The notes under the pieces are model-generated. The model worked only from the letters and a program-made list of their open reading frames with translations, ran no database searches and was not told the origin of the DNA. From assembly GCF_014191355.1 (NCBI RefSeq), contig NZ_JACHWM010000010.1, positions 62,001 through 126,000 of the forward strand: a stretch of 64,000 bases of DNA. Direction: 5' to 3'. Each line of letters begins with the position of its first letter. Position 1 is the first letter of the stretch. Shown piece after piece: positions 8,723-19,342 of the stretch. This stretch comes from Methylobacterium sp. R2-1. Its GTDB lineage: Bacteria > Pseudomonadota > Alphaproteobacteria > Rhizobiales > Beijerinckiaceae. The position numbers and the translations under genes are program-made.

Positions 8723-11700
8723 ATGCCGAAACGCACCGACATCTCCTCCATTCTCATCATCGGTGCGGGCCCCATCATCATCGGGCAGGCCTGCGAGTTC
8801 GATTACTCCGGTACCCAGGCCTGCAAGGCCCTGCGGGAAGAGGGCTACCGGATCGTCCTGGTGAACTCGAACCCGGCGACGATCATGACCGACCCGGACA
8901 TGGCCGACGCAACCTATGTCGAGCCGATCACGCCGGAGATCGTCGCCAAGATCATCGAGAAGGAGCGGCCCGACGCGCTGCTGCCGACCATGGGTGGTCA
9001 GACGGCGCTCAACTGCGCGCTGTCGCTCAAGCGCATGGGCGTGTTGGAAAAGTTCGGCGTGCAGATGATCGGCGCCACGGCCGAGGCCATCGACAAGGCG
9101 GAAGACCGCAACCTCTTTCGCGACGCGATGACCAAGATCGGCCTGGAGACGCCGAAATCGGCGCTCGCCAACGCCTCGGCCGCCAAGAAGGCCGACCGCG
9201 ACCGCTATCTCGCCGAGAAGGCGCGCATCGAGGCCGCACAGTTGGACCCGGCCGCCCGCGTGGCGGCGCTCGCCGAGTTCGAACGGCAGTGGAGCGGCGG
9301 CGAGGGCGACCGCCGACGCCGCTACATCGAGCACGCACTCGGTCAGGCGCTGATCGCGCTCGCCGAGGTCGGCCTGCCGGCAATCATCCGCCCCTCCTTC
9401 ACCATGGGCGGAACCGGTGGCGGCATCGCCTACAACCGCGAGGAGTTCCTTGAGATCGTCGAGCGCGGCATCGACGCCTCGCCGACCAACGAGGTGCTGA
9501 TCGAGGAGAGCGTGCTCGGCTGGAAGGAGTATGAGATGGAGGTCGTCCGCGACAAGGCGGACAACTGCATCATCGTCTGCTCCATCGAGAACCTCGATCC
9601 GATGGGGGTCCACACCGGCGACTCGATCACCGTTGCCCCGGCGCTGACGCTCACGGACAAAGAATATCAGGTGATGCGCGACGCCTCGCTCGCCGTGTTG
9701 CGCGAGATCGGCGTCGAGACCGGCGGCTCGAACGTGCAGTTCGCGATCAACCCCGAGAACGGGCGGATGATCGTGATCGAGATGAACCCGCGCGTGTCGC
9801 GCTCCTCCGCGCTCGCCTCGAAGGCCACCGGCTTCCCGATCGCCAAGGTCGCGGCCAAGCTCGCTGTCGGCTACACGCTCGATGAGATCGCCAACGACAT
9901 CACCGGCGGCGCCACGCCGGCCTCGTTCGAGCCGACAATCGACTACGTCGTCACCAAGATCCCGCGCTTCGCCTTCGAAAAATTCCCGGGCGCCGAGCCG
10001 ACGCTGACCACCGCGATGAAGTCGGTGGGTGAGGCAATGGCGATCGGCCGCTGCTTCGCGGAATCACTGCAGAAGGCCCTGCGCTCGCTGGAGACAGGGC
10101 TGACCGGTCTCGACGAGATCGAGATCGAGGGGCTGGGCAAGGGCGACGATCACAACGCGATCAAGGCCGCGCTCGGCACGCCGACGCCGGACCGGCTGCT
10201 CAAGGTCGCGCAGGCGATGCGGCTCGGGATCAGCCACGAGGAGATCTACGCTTCCTGCGCGATCGATCCGTGGTTCCTGGAGCAGCTCCAGGCCATCGTC
10301 GATCTGGAGAACCGGGTGAAGGCGCATGGCCTTCCCAAGACGCCGGGCGCCTTCCGCCAGCTCAAGGCCGCCGGCTTCTCCGACGCGCGGCTGGCCGTGC
10401 TGACCGATACCGACGAGGAGGCGGTGCGCGCCGTCCGCCGCGGTCTCGGGGTTCGCCCCGTCTTCAAGCGGATCGACACCTGCGCCGCCGAGTTCAAGGC
10501 GCCGACCGCCTACATGTATTCGACCTACGTCGCGCCCTTCGCCGGCCAGACCGCCGACGAGGCGTATCCGTCGGAGCGGAAGAAGGTCATCATCCTCGGC
10601 GGCGGCCCGAACCGGATCGGCCAAGGCATCGAGTTCGACTATTGCTGCTGCCACGCCTGCTTCGCACTGACCGAAGCGGGCTACGAGACCATCATGGTCA
10701 ACTGCAACCCGGAGACGGTCTCGACCGACTACGACACCTCCGACCGGCTCTACTTCGAGCCGCTGACGGCCGAGGACGTGCTGGAGATCATCGAGACCGA
10801 GCGGCAGGCGGGCACGCTCCACGGCGTAATCGTGCAGTTCGGCGGCCAGACCCCGCTCAAGCTCGCCCGCGCGCTCGAAGGCGCCGGCGTGCCGATCCTC
10901 GGCACCTCGCCGGACGCGATCGACCTCGCCGAGGACCGCGACCAGTTCAAGCGCCTCCTCGACAAGCTCGGCCTCAAGCAGCCGAAGAACGGCATCGCCT
11001 ACTCGGTCGAGCAGAGCCGGCTGGTGGCCGCCGAGCTCGGCCTGCCCTTCGTGGTGCGCCCGAGCTACGTGCTCGGCGGGCGCGCCATGGCGATCATCCG
11101 CGACGAGACGCAGTTCGCCGAATACCTGCTCGGCACCCTGCCGAGCCTGATCCCCTCCGACATCAAGGCACGCTACCCCAACGACAAGACGGGGCAGATC
11201 AACACGGTACTGGGCAAGAACCCGCTCCTGTTCGACCGCTACCTGTCCGACGCGACCGAGGTCGACGTCGATGCGGTCTGCGATGGCGAGAGCGTGTTCA
11301 TCGCCGGCATCATGGAGCACATCGAGGAGGCGGGCATCCATTCGGGCGATTCCGCCTGCTCGCTGCCGCCCCGCACGCTCGCGCCCGAGGTCATCACGGA
11401 GCTGGAGCGCCAGACCAAGGCGATGGCGCTGGCCCTCAAGGTCGGCGGCCTGATGAACGTGCAGTACGCGATCAAGGATGGCACGATCTACGTGCTGGAG
11501 GTGAACCCGCGCGCCTCACGCACGGTGCCGTTCGTGGCCAAGGTGATCGGCGAGCCGATCGCCAAGATCGCCGCACGGATCATGGCCGGCGAGCGCCTCG
11601 ACAGCTTCGGCCTCAAGTCGAAGCAGCTCGACCACATCGCGGTGAAGGAGGCGGTGTTCCCCTTCGCTCGCTTCCCCGGCGTCGACGTGCTGCTCGGGCC

Positions 11701-12196
11701 GGAGATGCGCTCGACCGGCGAAGTGATCGGGTTGGACGTCGGCTTCGGCGTGGCGTTCGCCAAGAGTCAGCTCGGCTCCGGCACGGCGGTGCCGCGCACC
11801 GGCACGGTGTTCGTCTCCGTGCGCGACGACGACAAGCCCCGCGTGCTGCCGACGATCCGGCTGCTGTCCGAGCTCGGCTTCACCATCCTCGCAACTGGCG
11901 GCACGCAGCGCTACCTGGCGGATGAGGGCATCCCGACCCAGCGCATCAACAAGGTGCTGGAGGGTCGTCCCCACATCGTCGACGCGATCAAGAACGGCGA
12001 CATCGCGCTCGTCATCAACACGACGGAGGGGGCCGGCGCCCTCTCCGACTCGCGCTCGCTCCGGCGGGCGGCCCTCTTGCATAAAGTGCCGTACTACACC
12101 ACTCTCGCCGGCGCGATGGCGGCGGCCGAGGGGATCAAGGCCTATCTTGAAGGCGATCTCCAGGTGCGTGCCTTGCAGGAATACTTCGCGGCCTAA
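8723..12196 (+). CDS. carB: Carbamoyl-phosphate synthase large subunit
   Basis: CarB makes carbamoyl phosphate from bicarbonate, ammonia (delivered by CarA) and two ATP, feeding arginine and pyrimidine synthesis. The 1157-residue protein has two homologous ATP-grasp halves ([17 protein letters not shown] near the N-terminus and [17 protein letters not shown] in the second half). A C-terminal methylglyoxal-synthase-like allosteric domain follows ([20 protein letters not shown], then [10 protein letters not shown]). It is longer than the 1073 residues of E. coli CarB; much of the difference is a charged insertion at about residues 145-213. The frame extends to 8657, but [11 protein letters not shown] at 8723 matches the family start. 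carA is not in the window. Confidence 0.97.
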   Translation: MPKRTDISSILIIGAGPIIIGQACEFDYSGTQACKALREEGYRIVLVNSNPATIMTDPDMADATYVEPITPEIVAKIIEKERPDALLPTMGGQTALNCALSLKRMGVLEKFGVQMIGATAEAIDKAEDRNLFRDAMTKIGLETPKSALANASAAKKADRDRYLAEKARIEAAQLDPAARVAALAEFERQWSGGEGDRRRRYIEHALGQALIALAEVGLPAIIRPSFTMGGTGGGIAYNREEFLEIVERGIDASPTNEVLIEESVLGWKEYEMEVVRDKADNCIIVCSIENLDPMGVHTGDSITVAPALTLTDKEYQVMRDASLAVLREIGVETGGSNVQFAINPENGRMIVIEMNPRVSRSSALASKATGFPIAKVAAKLAVGYTLDEIANDITGGATPASFEPTIDYVVTKIPRFAFEKFPGAEPTLTTAMKSVGEAMAIGRCFAESLQKALRSLETGLTGLDEIEIEGLGKGDDHNAIKAALGTPTPDRLLKVAQAMRLGISHEEIYASCAIDPWFLEQLQAIVDLENRVKAHGLPKTPGAFRQLKAAGFSDARLAVLTDTDEEAVRAVRRGLGVRPVFKRIDTCAAEFKAPTAYMYSTYVAPFAGQTADEAYPSERKKVIILGGGPNRIGQGIEFDYCCCHACFALTEAGYETIMVNCNPETVSTDYDTSDRLYFEPLTAEDVLEIIETERQAGTLHGVIVQFGGQTPLKLARALEGAGVPILGTSPDAIDLAEDRDQFKRLLDKLGLKQPKNGIAYSVEQSRLVAAELGLPFVVRPSYVLGGRAMAIIRDETQFAEYLLGTLPSLIPSDIKARYPNDKTGQINTVLGKNPLLFDRYLSDATEVDVDAVCDGESVFIAGIMEHIEEAGIHSGDSACSLPPRTLAPEVITELERQTKAMALALKVGGLMNVQYAIKDGTIYVLEVNPRASRTVPFVAKVIGEPIAKIAARIMAGERLDSFGLKSKQLDHIAVKEAVFPFARFPGVDVLLGPEMRSTGEVIGLDVGFGVAFAKSQLGSGTAVPRTGTVFVSVRDDDKPRVLPTIRLLSELGFTILATGGTQRYLADEGIPTQRINKVLEGRPHIVDAIKNGDIALVINTTEGAGALSDSRSLRRAALLHKVPYYTTLAGAMAAAEGIKAYLEGDLQVRALQEYFAA

Positions 12197-12273
12197 ATAG
12201 ACGTTCGTGTGCTGGGTCGCCCGCCGAGCGAAGGCGGGCGGCCAGAGGCCACACAATCGAGAGCCGTTATCCC

Positions 12274-12310
12274 GGCCCGGAAGGAGCGTTTCGCTCCGGC
12301 CGGGCCTCTT
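12274..12310 (+). terminator. Terminator-like hairpin between carB and greA
   Basis: GGCCCGG (12274-12280) pairs with CCGGGCC (12300-12306), extended inward by GGAGCG/CGCTCC around a TTT loop and followed by TCTT. It can end carB transcription. Because it finishes only 21 nt before the greA start codon, it would also lie in any greA leader. Confidence 0.6.
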
Positions 12311-12327
12311 CATTGTGGCGTGAGACC

Positions 12328-12810
12328 ATGAGCATCGACAAGCTTCCCATCACGGCACGCGGCTACGCAGCCCTCGAGGAGGAGCTGAAGCGGCGCCAGC
12401 AGGTGGAACGTCCCCGGATCATCCAGGCGATCTCCGAAGCCCGCGCGCTGGGCGACCTCTCCGAGAACGCCGAGTACCATGCTGCCAAGGAGGCCCAGTC
12501 CCACAACGAGGGGCGGGTGCTCGAACTTGAGAGCATGATCGCGCGCGCCGAGATCATCGACACCTCGAAGCTATCGGGCTCCAAGATCAAGTTCGGTGCC
12601 CGCGTAAAGCTGTTGGACGAGGACACCGAGGAGGAGAAAACCTATCAGCTCGTCGGTGAGCCGGAGGCGGATGTGCGCGAGGGCCGCGTCTCGATCTCCT
12701 CGCCCATCGCCCGTGCCCTGATCGGCAAGGCGGTCGGCGATACGGTCGAGGTCACGACGCCCGGCGGCGGCAAGTCCTACGAGGTCGTCGCCGTCGAGTG
12801 GGGAGCCTGA
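12328..12810 (+). CDS. greA: Transcription elongation factor GreA
   Basis: GreA (160 residues) rescues backtracked RNA polymerase by stimulating transcript cleavage through the secondary channel. The N-terminal coiled coil (about residues 1-78) contains the loop [11 protein letters not shown], whose Asp43 and Glu46 are the acidic tip residues. The C-terminal FKBP-like domain follows ([23 protein letters not shown], then [18 protein letters not shown]). The start MSIDKLPIT at 12328 is chosen; five extra codons upstream (12313) would overlap the leader hairpin region. The following gene starts 5 nt after its stop. Confidence 0.96.
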   Translation: MSIDKLPITARGYAALEEELKRRQQVERPRIIQAISEARALGDLSENAEYHAAKEAQSHNEGRVLELESMIARAEIIDTSKLSGSKIKFGARVKLLDEDTEEEKTYQLVGEPEADVREGRVSISSPIARALIGKAVGDTVEVTTPGGGKSYEVVAVEWGA

Positions 12811-12815
12811 ACTCC

Positions 12816-13319
12816 ATGCGCGCCCCCGGTCTCGCGGCCGCGCTCGGCCTTCTGGCCGGGGCCGTGCTCACCGTCCCGGTCGCGGCGCAGGATTTTGATC
12901 GGGTCGGCGGCATCGCCGTCGATGTGCGGCCGTTGCAGGCCTATGCCAGAGGCCCGCAGACGGAAACGCTGCGAGCGGACCTGACCGAGGCCCTGCGGCG
13001 CAGTTTTGCTGACCGGATAACGCGGGGCGGCCCAACGCTGGTGGTGCGCGTGACCGGTCTTTCGCTCACACCCTATGCCGGTGGAGAGGGCTTCGGCCGC
13101 GGCGGCAGCCTCGGCGGCGGCGGCGCGACCGACTACCTCGACGGCGAAGCCCTGCTGGTCGGGCGCGGGGGCGAGATCCTCGCGCGTCATCCGCAGCTCT
13201 CGGCCCTGCCCGCGAGTTCCGGTGGCGCATGGTACGATCCGGCCTCCGAGCGGCGGCGGGTCGCAGCGCTTGCCGAGCACTACGCGCAGTGGCTGCGGCG
13301 CAGACTTCCGGCTCAATAG
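12816..13319 (+). CDS. Hypothetical exported protein
   Basis: I do not recognise this family. The 167-residue product has a clear signal peptide (MRAPGLAAALGLLAGAVLTV, cleavage likely after VAAQ). A mature part follows with an alternating hydrophobic segment near TLVVRVTGLSLTPYAG, a glycine-rich stretch (GRGGSLGGGG) and a charged C-terminal helix ending in RRRLPAQ. It starts 5 nt after the greA stop and probably shares its transcript. An extracytoplasmic location is likely; nothing supports an enzymatic role. Confidence 0.7.
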   Translation: MRAPGLAAALGLLAGAVLTVPVAAQDFDRVGGIAVDVRPLQAYARGPQTETLRADLTEALRRSFADRITRGGPTLVVRVTGLSLTPYAGGEGFGRGGSLGGGGATDYLDGEALLVGRGGEILARHPQLSALPASSGGAWYDPASERRRVAALAEHYAQWLRRRLPAQ

Positions 13320-13352
13320 GCCGGCTTTGGTGGGACCGGAGGTTTGCGTCGC

Positions 13353-14426
13353 GTGAACGAACATGGGCCGGTGAAGGCCGACGGCAGCGTACCGCCGGAA
13401 CTCGCGCGGGCTCGCACCTGGATTCTGACCGATGGCAAGGCCGGCGACGAGAACCAGTGCGTCGGCATCGCCGAGGCGCTCGGCCTCACCTACGAGACGC
13501 GGCGGATTCCGGACGGACGGCCTCTGACCTGGATGGCCCCCTGGGGGCCGATCGATCCGCGGGACGCGCCGGGCCGGGTCGGCGGCCTGCTGCAAGGCCC
13601 GCTTCCCGATGTTCTGATCGCGTCGGGACGGCGTGCCGTGCCCTATCTGCGCGCCGTGCGCCGCGCCTCGGGCGGCAAGACCTTCACAGCCTTCCTGAAG
13701 GATCCGCGCACCGGCCACGACACGGCGGACTTCATCTGGGTTCCCGATTACGACGACCTGCGCGGGCCCAACGTCTTCACCACGCTGACGGCGCCACACC
13801 CCGTCTCCCGCGCCCGGCTCGATGCTGCCCGTACGACACCCGATCCGCGCCTCGCGCGCCTGCCCTGGCCGCGCATCGCCGTGCTGATCGGCGGGGACAG
13901 CCGGCATCTGCGCTACCGCAAAGCCGATATGCAGCGACTCGTGCGCGACCTCACCAAGCTCGCCGAAGGCGGCTGCTCGCTGATGCTGACGGTCTCGCGG
14001 CGCACGCCGCCGGACCTGCGCACTGCGCTTGAAAACCTGGTGAAGGACAAGGGCGGCTTCTTCTGGGACGGCAGCGGCGAGAACCCCTATGTCGGCATGC
14101 TGGCGATCGCCGACCATATCGTCGTCACTTCCGATTCCGCCAACATGGTCGGCGAGGCCGCGAGCACCGGCGTGCCGCTCCTGCTGTTCGACCTTCCGCG
14201 CACCTATATTCGGCACAGGCGGATGTTCGCGGGCCTCGCCATGGCCGGCGCGCTGAAGCCCTTCATCGGGCGCCTGGAGGCCCTGCGCTACACCCCGATC
14301 GACGCGACGCCGGAGATCGCCGCAGCCCTGGCCGAAGCGTATGGACAGCATCGTCGGCGCTTCGCATCAGAACGGTCGGACGACGATCGAGCTGCGCCGG
14401 CTTCGACTTTGCGCGCACTGTTCTGA
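13353..14426 (+). CDS. ELM1-family protein (DUF1022-type, glycosyltransferase-like)
   Basis: The 357-residue protein matches the family named after plant mitochondrial fission factor ELM1 (COG3660-type), whose bacterial members have unknown function. Visible features are WILTDGKAGDENQCVGIAEAL at the N-terminus, PDVLIASGRRAVPYLRAVRR, IAVLIGGDSRHLRY mid-protein, and ADHIVVTSDSANMVGEAAST followed by GVPLLLFDLP. The last resembles the nucleotide-sugar-binding half of GT-B glycosyltransferases (inference). Start choice: the TTG at 13344 is only 1 nt from GGAGG (13338-13342), whereas the GTG at 13353 is 10 nt away, so GTG is preferred. Confidence 0.85.
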   Translation: MNEHGPVKADGSVPPELARARTWILTDGKAGDENQCVGIAEALGLTYETRRIPDGRPLTWMAPWGPIDPRDAPGRVGGLLQGPLPDVLIASGRRAVPYLRAVRRASGGKTFTAFLKDPRTGHDTADFIWVPDYDDLRGPNVFTTLTAPHPVSRARLDAARTTPDPRLARLPWPRIAVLIGGDSRHLRYRKADMQRLVRDLTKLAEGGCSLMLTVSRRTPPDLRTALENLVKDKGGFFWDGSGENPYVGMLAIADHIVVTSDSANMVGEAASTGVPLLLFDLPRTYIRHRRMFAGLAMAGALKPFIGRLEALRYTPIDATPEIAAALAEAYGQHRRRFASERSDDDRAAPASTLRALF

Positions 14427-14583
14427 GGCGGTGGCCGAGAAAGACGGGACGTTCTCACGCGCCCCGATCTTCGGAAGGAATTTTTTTGCCCGCGCCGTGC
14501 AGGATCGGGCGCGACGGAACATAGGACGAGTGGACGGCCGGCCCTTCAGGGACCGTACCCGCCCCTGACAGGAGACGGCACAG

Positions 14584-15558
14584 ATGGCGCACACCCATGC
14601 GAGGCTCGTGATCATCGGCTCGGGGCCGGCCGGCTACACCGCCGCGATCTACGCCGCTCGCGCCATGGTCGAGCCCCTGCTGATCTCGGGCTTTCAGCCC
14701 GGCGGGCAGCTGATGATCACCACCGACGTCGAGAACTATCCGGGCTTTGCAGAGGCGATTCAGGGCCCCTGGCTGATGGAGCAGATGCGCCTTCAGGCCG
14801 AGCATGTCGGAACGAAGATCGTCTCAGAATACATCACATCAGTCGATCTCAACGTCCGCCCGTTCCGGCTGGAGGCTGATTCCGGCGAGACGTACACCTG
14901 CGACGCGCTGATCATCGCCACCGGCGCCCAGGCGAAGTGGCTCGGCCTGCCCTCGGAGGCGAAGTTCCAGGGTTTCGGCGTCTCGGCCTGCGCCACCTGC
15001 GACGGCTTCTTCTTCCGCGGCAAGGACGTGACAGTGGTTGGTGGCGGCAACACCGCGGTCGAGGAGGCTTTGTATCTGGCCAACCTCGCGAAATCGGTGA
15101 CCGTGATTCACCGGCGCGGCGAGTTCCGGGCGGAGCGCATCCTGCAGGAGCGCCTGTTCAAGCACCCCAATGTCGCGGTGAAGTGGCACCACGCGGTGGA
15201 GGAGATCTGCGGCTCCGATACCCCGCCCTCGGTCACGCATCTGCGCCTGAAGGATCTGCGCACGGGTGAGATCGTCGAGCACGCCACCGACGGCCTGTTC
15301 GTGGCCATCGGCCACCAGCCCGCCACCTCGATCTTCGAGGGCCAGTTGCCGATGCGGCATGGCGGCTACATCGCGGTCACGCCGGGCACCACGGCGACCG
15401 AGATCCCGGGCGTGTTCGCGGCGGGCGACGTCACCGACGACGTCTACCGCCAAGCGATCACCGCGGCCGGCATGGGCTGCATGGCCGCGCTCGAGGCGGA
15501 GAAGTTCCTGGCCAATCTCGATGTCGGCGAGAGCCCGGCCAAGGCCGCAGCCGAGTAG
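14584..15558 (+). CDS. trxB: Thioredoxin-disulfide reductase
   Basis: TrxB (324 residues) is a cytoplasmic FAD enzyme that reduces thioredoxin with NADPH. The FAD-binding motif IGSGPAGYTAAIYAA lies at residues 11-25, the redox pair C136-A-T-C139 in SACATCDGFFF, the NADPH-binding VVGGGNTAVEEAL at about 155, and the second FAD motif GVFAAGDVTDDVYRQA near the C-terminus. Length and spacing are standard. A LysR regulator lies downstream on the same strand. Confidence 0.97.
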   Translation: MAHTHARLVIIGSGPAGYTAAIYAARAMVEPLLISGFQPGGQLMITTDVENYPGFAEAIQGPWLMEQMRLQAEHVGTKIVSEYITSVDLNVRPFRLEADSGETYTCDALIIATGAQAKWLGLPSEAKFQGFGVSACATCDGFFFRGKDVTVVGGGNTAVEEALYLANLAKSVTVIHRRGEFRAERILQERLFKHPNVAVKWHHAVEEICGSDTPPSVTHLRLKDLRTGEIVEHATDGLFVAIGHQPATSIFEGQLPMRHGGYIAVTPGTTATEIPGVFAAGDVTDDVYRQAITAAGMGCMAALEAEKFLANLDVGESPAKAAAE

Positions 15559-15912
15559 GCGCGCGGTGTCGTGCCTCACGGGCGAGCGGACCTTGGGTGT
15601 TTTACGGGCGTTTCAAGTACTGTTCAAAAGAACGCCCCCTTCACCACCATGTCGGACGCGGAGACCGAGCGGGAACAGGCGCTGTCGAAGCATTCAAACC
15701 GTTGTTCGATACGCATTTCCCTGTTGATGGCGGCAAAGACGCAACCAAATCGCAAGCCTGTCGCCCTAACCTGAATGCTGCGGGAGCCGGCAGGTTTCGC
15801 GAAGAAGCCTCTCGTCGGGCACGGCGGGGCAACAGACTGGCGTCGTGCAACGCCCGAAGGTCGTGGTCCCCGCAACGGGCTGACCGCGACGGGCCGACCT
15901 CGACGGGCGGGA
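15559..15912. other. Intergenic region trxB-lysR; no gene seen
   Basis: About 350 nt. Frames crossing it have no recognisable product. An in-frame ATG at 15775 could extend the LysR protein by 46 residues, but those residues do not look like LysR sequence. Confidence 0.5.
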
Positions 15913-16812
15913 GTGACGGCCTTGGATTGGGACAAGATCCGGATTTTCCTCAATGTCGCGGAAGCCGGGAGCTTCACGCGAGCAGGGGACGACATCGGCC
16001 TCAGCCAGTCGGCAGTGAGCCGACAGATCAGCGCCCTGGAGCGGGAACTGAAGGCGCCGCTGTTCCATCGGCATGCCCGCGGCCTGATCCTCACCGAGCA
16101 GGGCGACCTGCTGTTTCGCGCCGCGCGCGACATGAAGCTTCGGCTGGAGAACACCCGCGCCCGCCTCGTCGAGACCAGCGAGCGCCCCTCCGGCGACCTG
16201 CGGGTGACGACGACGGTGGGCTTGGGCACCTCCTGGCTGTCGCAGCGGGTCTCCGAATTCCTCGACCTCTATCCGGATGTGCGGATCGAGCTGGTGCTCA
16301 CCAACGAGGAACTGGATCTCGCCATGCGGGAGGCCGACATCGCGATCCGCATGCGACGTCCGGCCCAGCCCGACCTGATCCAGCGGCGGCTGTTCACCGT
16401 GCATTATCACGCCTTCGCGAGCCCCGATTACGTCAAGCGCTTCGGCGAGCCGAAAACCATCAGCGACCTCGACGAGCACCGGCTCGTCTCGTTCGGCGGC
16501 AACGAGCCGTCCTATCTGCTCGCGACCCACTATCTCGCCAGCATCGGCCGCGAGGGGGACGAGCGCCGTCCGGTCCACTTCACGGTCAACAACATCACCG
16601 CCCTCCACAAGGCGATGGAGGCGGGCGTCGGCGTCGGCATCCTGCCTGACTACGCGGTCGACGGGAACGAGAGCCTCGTCCAGGTGCTGCGCGAGAGCGA
16701 GATGCCGACCATGGAGAGCTATCTCGTCTATGCCGAGGAGATGCGCTCGGTCGCCCGCGTGCAGGCCTTTCGCGATTTCCTCGTCAACAAGGCACAGCGC
16801 TGGACTTATTGA
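15913..16812 (+). CDS. LysR-family transcriptional regulator
   Basis: A 299-residue LysR regulator. The N-terminal winged helix-turn-helix (about residues 1-62) reads LDWDKIRIFLNVAEAGSFTR then LSQSAVSRQISALERELKAP, with the typical LFHRHARGLILTEQG continuation. The substrate-binding domain follows from about residue 90 (GDLRVTTTVGLGTSWLSQRV). The GTG at 15913 is preferred because it places the helix-turn-helix at the usual distance from the N-terminus. The effector and targets cannot be read from the sequence; nearby trxB is a possible target. Confidence 0.9.
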   Translation: MTALDWDKIRIFLNVAEAGSFTRAGDDIGLSQSAVSRQISALERELKAPLFHRHARGLILTEQGDLLFRAARDMKLRLENTRARLVETSERPSGDLRVTTTVGLGTSWLSQRVSEFLDLYPDVRIELVLTNEELDLAMREADIAIRMRRPAQPDLIQRRLFTVHYHAFASPDYVKRFGEPKTISDLDEHRLVSFGGNEPSYLLATHYLASIGREGDERRPVHFTVNNITALHKAMEAGVGVGILPDYAVDGNESLVQVLRESEMPTMESYLVYAEEMRSVARVQAFRDFLVNKAQRWTY

Positions 16813-16872
16813 AAGCTTGGCCGGGCAACCGGCCGGCAACCGCCCTTGTCGCGCCCCGACTCCCTCGTCTAA

Positions 16873-16896
16873 GACCGCCCCTCCTGCCGGGCGGTT
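16873..16896 (+). terminator. Hairpin between lysR and aroQ
   Basis: GACCGCCC (16873-16880) pairs with GGGCGGTT (16889-16896) around an 8-nt loop. No T-tract follows, so terminator activity is uncertain. Confidence 0.35.
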
Positions 16897-16928
16897 CGCG
16901 AAGCCTCCGGCCGACGCAGCCGGACGGC

Positions 16929-17384
16929 ATGATCGCGATTCACTGCCTCAACGGGCCGAACCTCAACCTCCTGGGCCAGCGCGAGCCGGGCATCTACGGC
17001 GCCGCCACGCTCGCCGACATCGAGCGGAGCCTGCGGGATCACGCGGCCCGCCTCGATATCGCCCTGACCTTCCGTCAGACGAATCACGAGGGCGAACTCG
17101 TGACGTTCGTGCAGGAGGCCGGCGCCGCCGGGGCCGGAGTGCTCATCAACGCCGCCGCCTACACGCACACCTCGATCGCGCTCCGCGACGCGATCAAGGG
17201 AGCGGCGGTGACGGCGGTGGAGATCCACCTCTCGAATGTCCACGCCCGCGAGGAATTCCGACACGTGTCGCGGATCGCTCCGGTCTGTGCAGGTGTGATT
17301 TCGGGCTTCGGTCCCCACAGTTACATTGTCGGGCTCGACGCCCTCGCCCATCTCCTGCGCGGACAGCTCCCGTCCGCCTCCTGA
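16929..17384 (+). CDS. aroQ: 3-dehydroquinate dehydratase, type II
   Basis: AroQ (151 residues, a dodecamer in the family) dehydrates 3-dehydroquinate in the shikimate pathway. Signatures seen are [17 protein letters not shown] with the catalytic Tyr, [27 protein letters not shown], and [17 protein letters not shown] with the catalytic His. The frame extends to 16809, but the start at 16929 ([11 protein letters not shown]) matches the family. The gene is followed 16 nt later by accB and probably shares its transcript, an arrangement common in alphaproteobacteria. Confidence 0.96.
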   Translation: MIAIHCLNGPNLNLLGQREPGIYGAATLADIERSLRDHAARLDIALTFRQTNHEGELVTFVQEAGAAGAGVLINAAAYTHTSIALRDAIKGAAVTAVEIHLSNVHAREEFRHVSRIAPVCAGVISGFGPHSYIVGLDALAHLLRGQLPSAS

Positions 17385-17400
17385 CGTGAACCAAGAGCCG

Positions 17401-17865
17401 ATGGCCAAGAACGAACCCTTCGATCCCGAACTGGTGCGCGAGCTCGCCCGGATGGTCGCCGAGACCGACCTGAGCGAGATCGAGGTCGAGAAGGGTGACT
17501 TGCGCATCCGCGTCGCCCGCAAGATCGAGGCGGTCTCGGTTCAAGTCGCCCCCCCGGTCGCGGCCGCGGCGCCCGTCGCCGCCCCCCCCGCCGCCCTCGC
17601 GCCGCCCCCCGCCAAATCCGGCGCGGGCCATCCCGGCGCGGTTCCCTCCCCCATGGTCGGCACCGCCTACCTGCGCCCCTCGCCGGACGCGAAGCCGTTC
17701 ATCGAGATCGGCACGAAGGTCCAGGCCGGCGACAAGCTGCTGCTGGTCGAGGCCATGAAGACCTTCAACGAAATCGTCGCGCCCCGCGCCGGTACGGTGA
17801 CCGCGATCTTCGTCGAGGACGGGATGCCGGTCGAGTACGGCGAAGCCCTCCTCGTTCTCGAGTAG
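17401..17865 (+). CDS. accB: Acetyl-CoA carboxylase biotin carboxyl carrier protein
   Basis: AccB (154 residues) carries the biotin of acetyl-CoA carboxylase for fatty-acid synthesis. The N-terminal part ([20 protein letters not shown]) is followed by an Ala/Pro-rich flexible linker (about residues 50-75) and the biotinyl domain, with the modified lysine in [10 protein letters not shown]. The start at 17401 ([11 protein letters not shown]) avoids overlap with aroQ. accC follows 10 nt downstream, so the two are almost certainly co-transcribed. Confidence 0.97.
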   Translation: MAKNEPFDPELVRELARMVAETDLSEIEVEKGDLRIRVARKIEAVSVQVAPPVAAAAPVAAPPAALAPPPAKSGAGHPGAVPSPMVGTAYLRPSPDAKPFIEIGTKVQAGDKLLLVEAMKTFNEIVAPRAGTVTAIFVEDGMPVEYGEALLVLE

Positions 17866-17875
17866 CCTCCCCGCG

Positions 17876-19243
17876 ATGTTCGACAAGATCCTGATCGCCA
17901 ACCGCGGCGAGATCGCACTCCGCATCCTGCGGGCTGCGAAGGAGCTCGGTATCGCCACCGTCGCGGTCCACTCGACCGCCGACGCCGACGCCATGCATGT
18001 GCGGCTGGCCGACGAGAGCGTCTGCATCGGCCCGCCGGCCGCCCGCGACAGCTACCTCAACATCCCCTCGATCATCGCCGCCTGCGAGATCACCGGGGCG
18101 GATGCCGTTCACCCCGGCTACGGCTTCCTGTCCGAGAATGCCCGCTTCGCGGAGGTGCTGGCGCACCACAACATCGGCTTCATCGGCCCCAAGGCCGAGC
18201 ATATCCGAATCATGGGCGACAAGATCGAGGCCAAGCGCACCGCAAAGCGCCTCGGCATCCCCTGCGTGCCGGGCTCCGAGGGCGGCGTCAGCGATCCGGA
18301 CGAGGCCAAAAGGGTCGCCGCCGAGATCGGCTATCCCGTTCTGGTGAAGGCGGCCTCCGGCGGTGGCGGACGCGGCATGAAGGTCGCCCGCTCGGAGGGC
18401 GAGCTGGAACAGGCCCTCGACATGGCCCGCACGGAGGCCAAGGCGGCCTTCGGCGACGACGCGGTCTACCTGGAAAAGTACCTGACCAAGCCTCGCCACA
18501 TCGAGGTGCAGATCCTCGGCGACGGGCGCGGCGGCGCGGTGCATCTGGCCGAGCGCGACTGCTCGCTCCAGCGGCGCCACCAGAAGGTCTGGGAGGAAGG
18601 CGGCTCCCCCGCCCTCAACGCCGAGATGCGCGCCGAGATCGGCGGCATCTGCGCCAACGCGATGCGGGAACTGAGCTATCTCGGTGCCGGCACCATCGAG
18701 TTCCTCTACGAGGACGGCCGGTTCTACTTCATCGAGATGAACACCCGCATCCAAGTGGAGCATCCCGTCACCGAGATGATCACCGGGATCGACCTCGTGA
18801 ACGAGCAGATCCGGGTCGCGGCCGGCGGCGGCCTGTCGGTGGCTCAGGAGGATATCAAGATCGAGGGCCACGCCATCGAGTGCCGGATCAACGCCGAGCA
18901 CCCGGCGACCTTCCGGCCCTCGCCGGGGCTGATCACCTACTTCCACCCGCCGGGCGGCCTCGGCGTGCGGGTCGATTCGGCCGCCTTCCAGGGCTACCGC
19001 ATTCCGCCGCACTACGACTCGCTGATCGGCAAGCTGATCGTGCACGGGCGCACCCGCAACGAGTGCCTGATGCGCCTGCGCCGGGCGCTCGACGAGTTCG
19101 TGGTCGACGGCATCGACACGACGCTGCCGCTGTTCCGCACGCTGGTGCGCAACACCGACGTCCAGAACGGTCAATACGACATCCACTGGCTCGAAGGCTT
19201 CCTGGCTCGCGAGGAACTGGCCGGCGTCGAGCCGCGGCGTTGA
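17876..19243 (+). CDS. accC: Acetyl-CoA carboxylase biotin carboxylase subunit
   Basis: AccC (455 residues) carboxylates the biotin on AccB using ATP and bicarbonate. Seen are the biotin-carboxylase N-terminal domain ([18 protein letters not shown]), [15 protein letters not shown], the ATP-grasp glycine loop [15 protein letters not shown], the biotin/ADP site [19 protein letters not shown], and the active-site segment [17 protein letters not shown]. Length is normal. It lies directly after accB. Confidence 0.98.
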   Translation: MFDKILIANRGEIALRILRAAKELGIATVAVHSTADADAMHVRLADESVCIGPPAARDSYLNIPSIIAACEITGADAVHPGYGFLSENARFAEVLAHHNIGFIGPKAEHIRIMGDKIEAKRTAKRLGIPCVPGSEGGVSDPDEAKRVAAEIGYPVLVKAASGGGGRGMKVARSEGELEQALDMARTEAKAAFGDDAVYLEKYLTKPRHIEVQILGDGRGGAVHLAERDCSLQRRHQKVWEEGGSPALNAEMRAEIGGICANAMRELSYLGAGTIEFLYEDGRFYFIEMNTRIQVEHPVTEMITGIDLVNEQIRVAAGGGLSVAQEDIKIEGHAIECRINAEHPATFRPSPGLITYFHPPGGLGVRVDSAAFQGYRIPPHYDSLIGKLIVHGRTRNECLMRLRRALDEFVVDGIDTTLPLFRTLVRNTDVQNGQYDIHWLEGFLAREELAGVEPRR

Positions 19244-19342
19244 GAAGACAGGGCTTCGCGGCCCTGTCACGCCCGCCTCCTCGTAACGCCTGCGCCCCGG
19301 TGCCGGCTGGCGTCAGGGCCGGGAGCGCGCGACAACGCTCCG

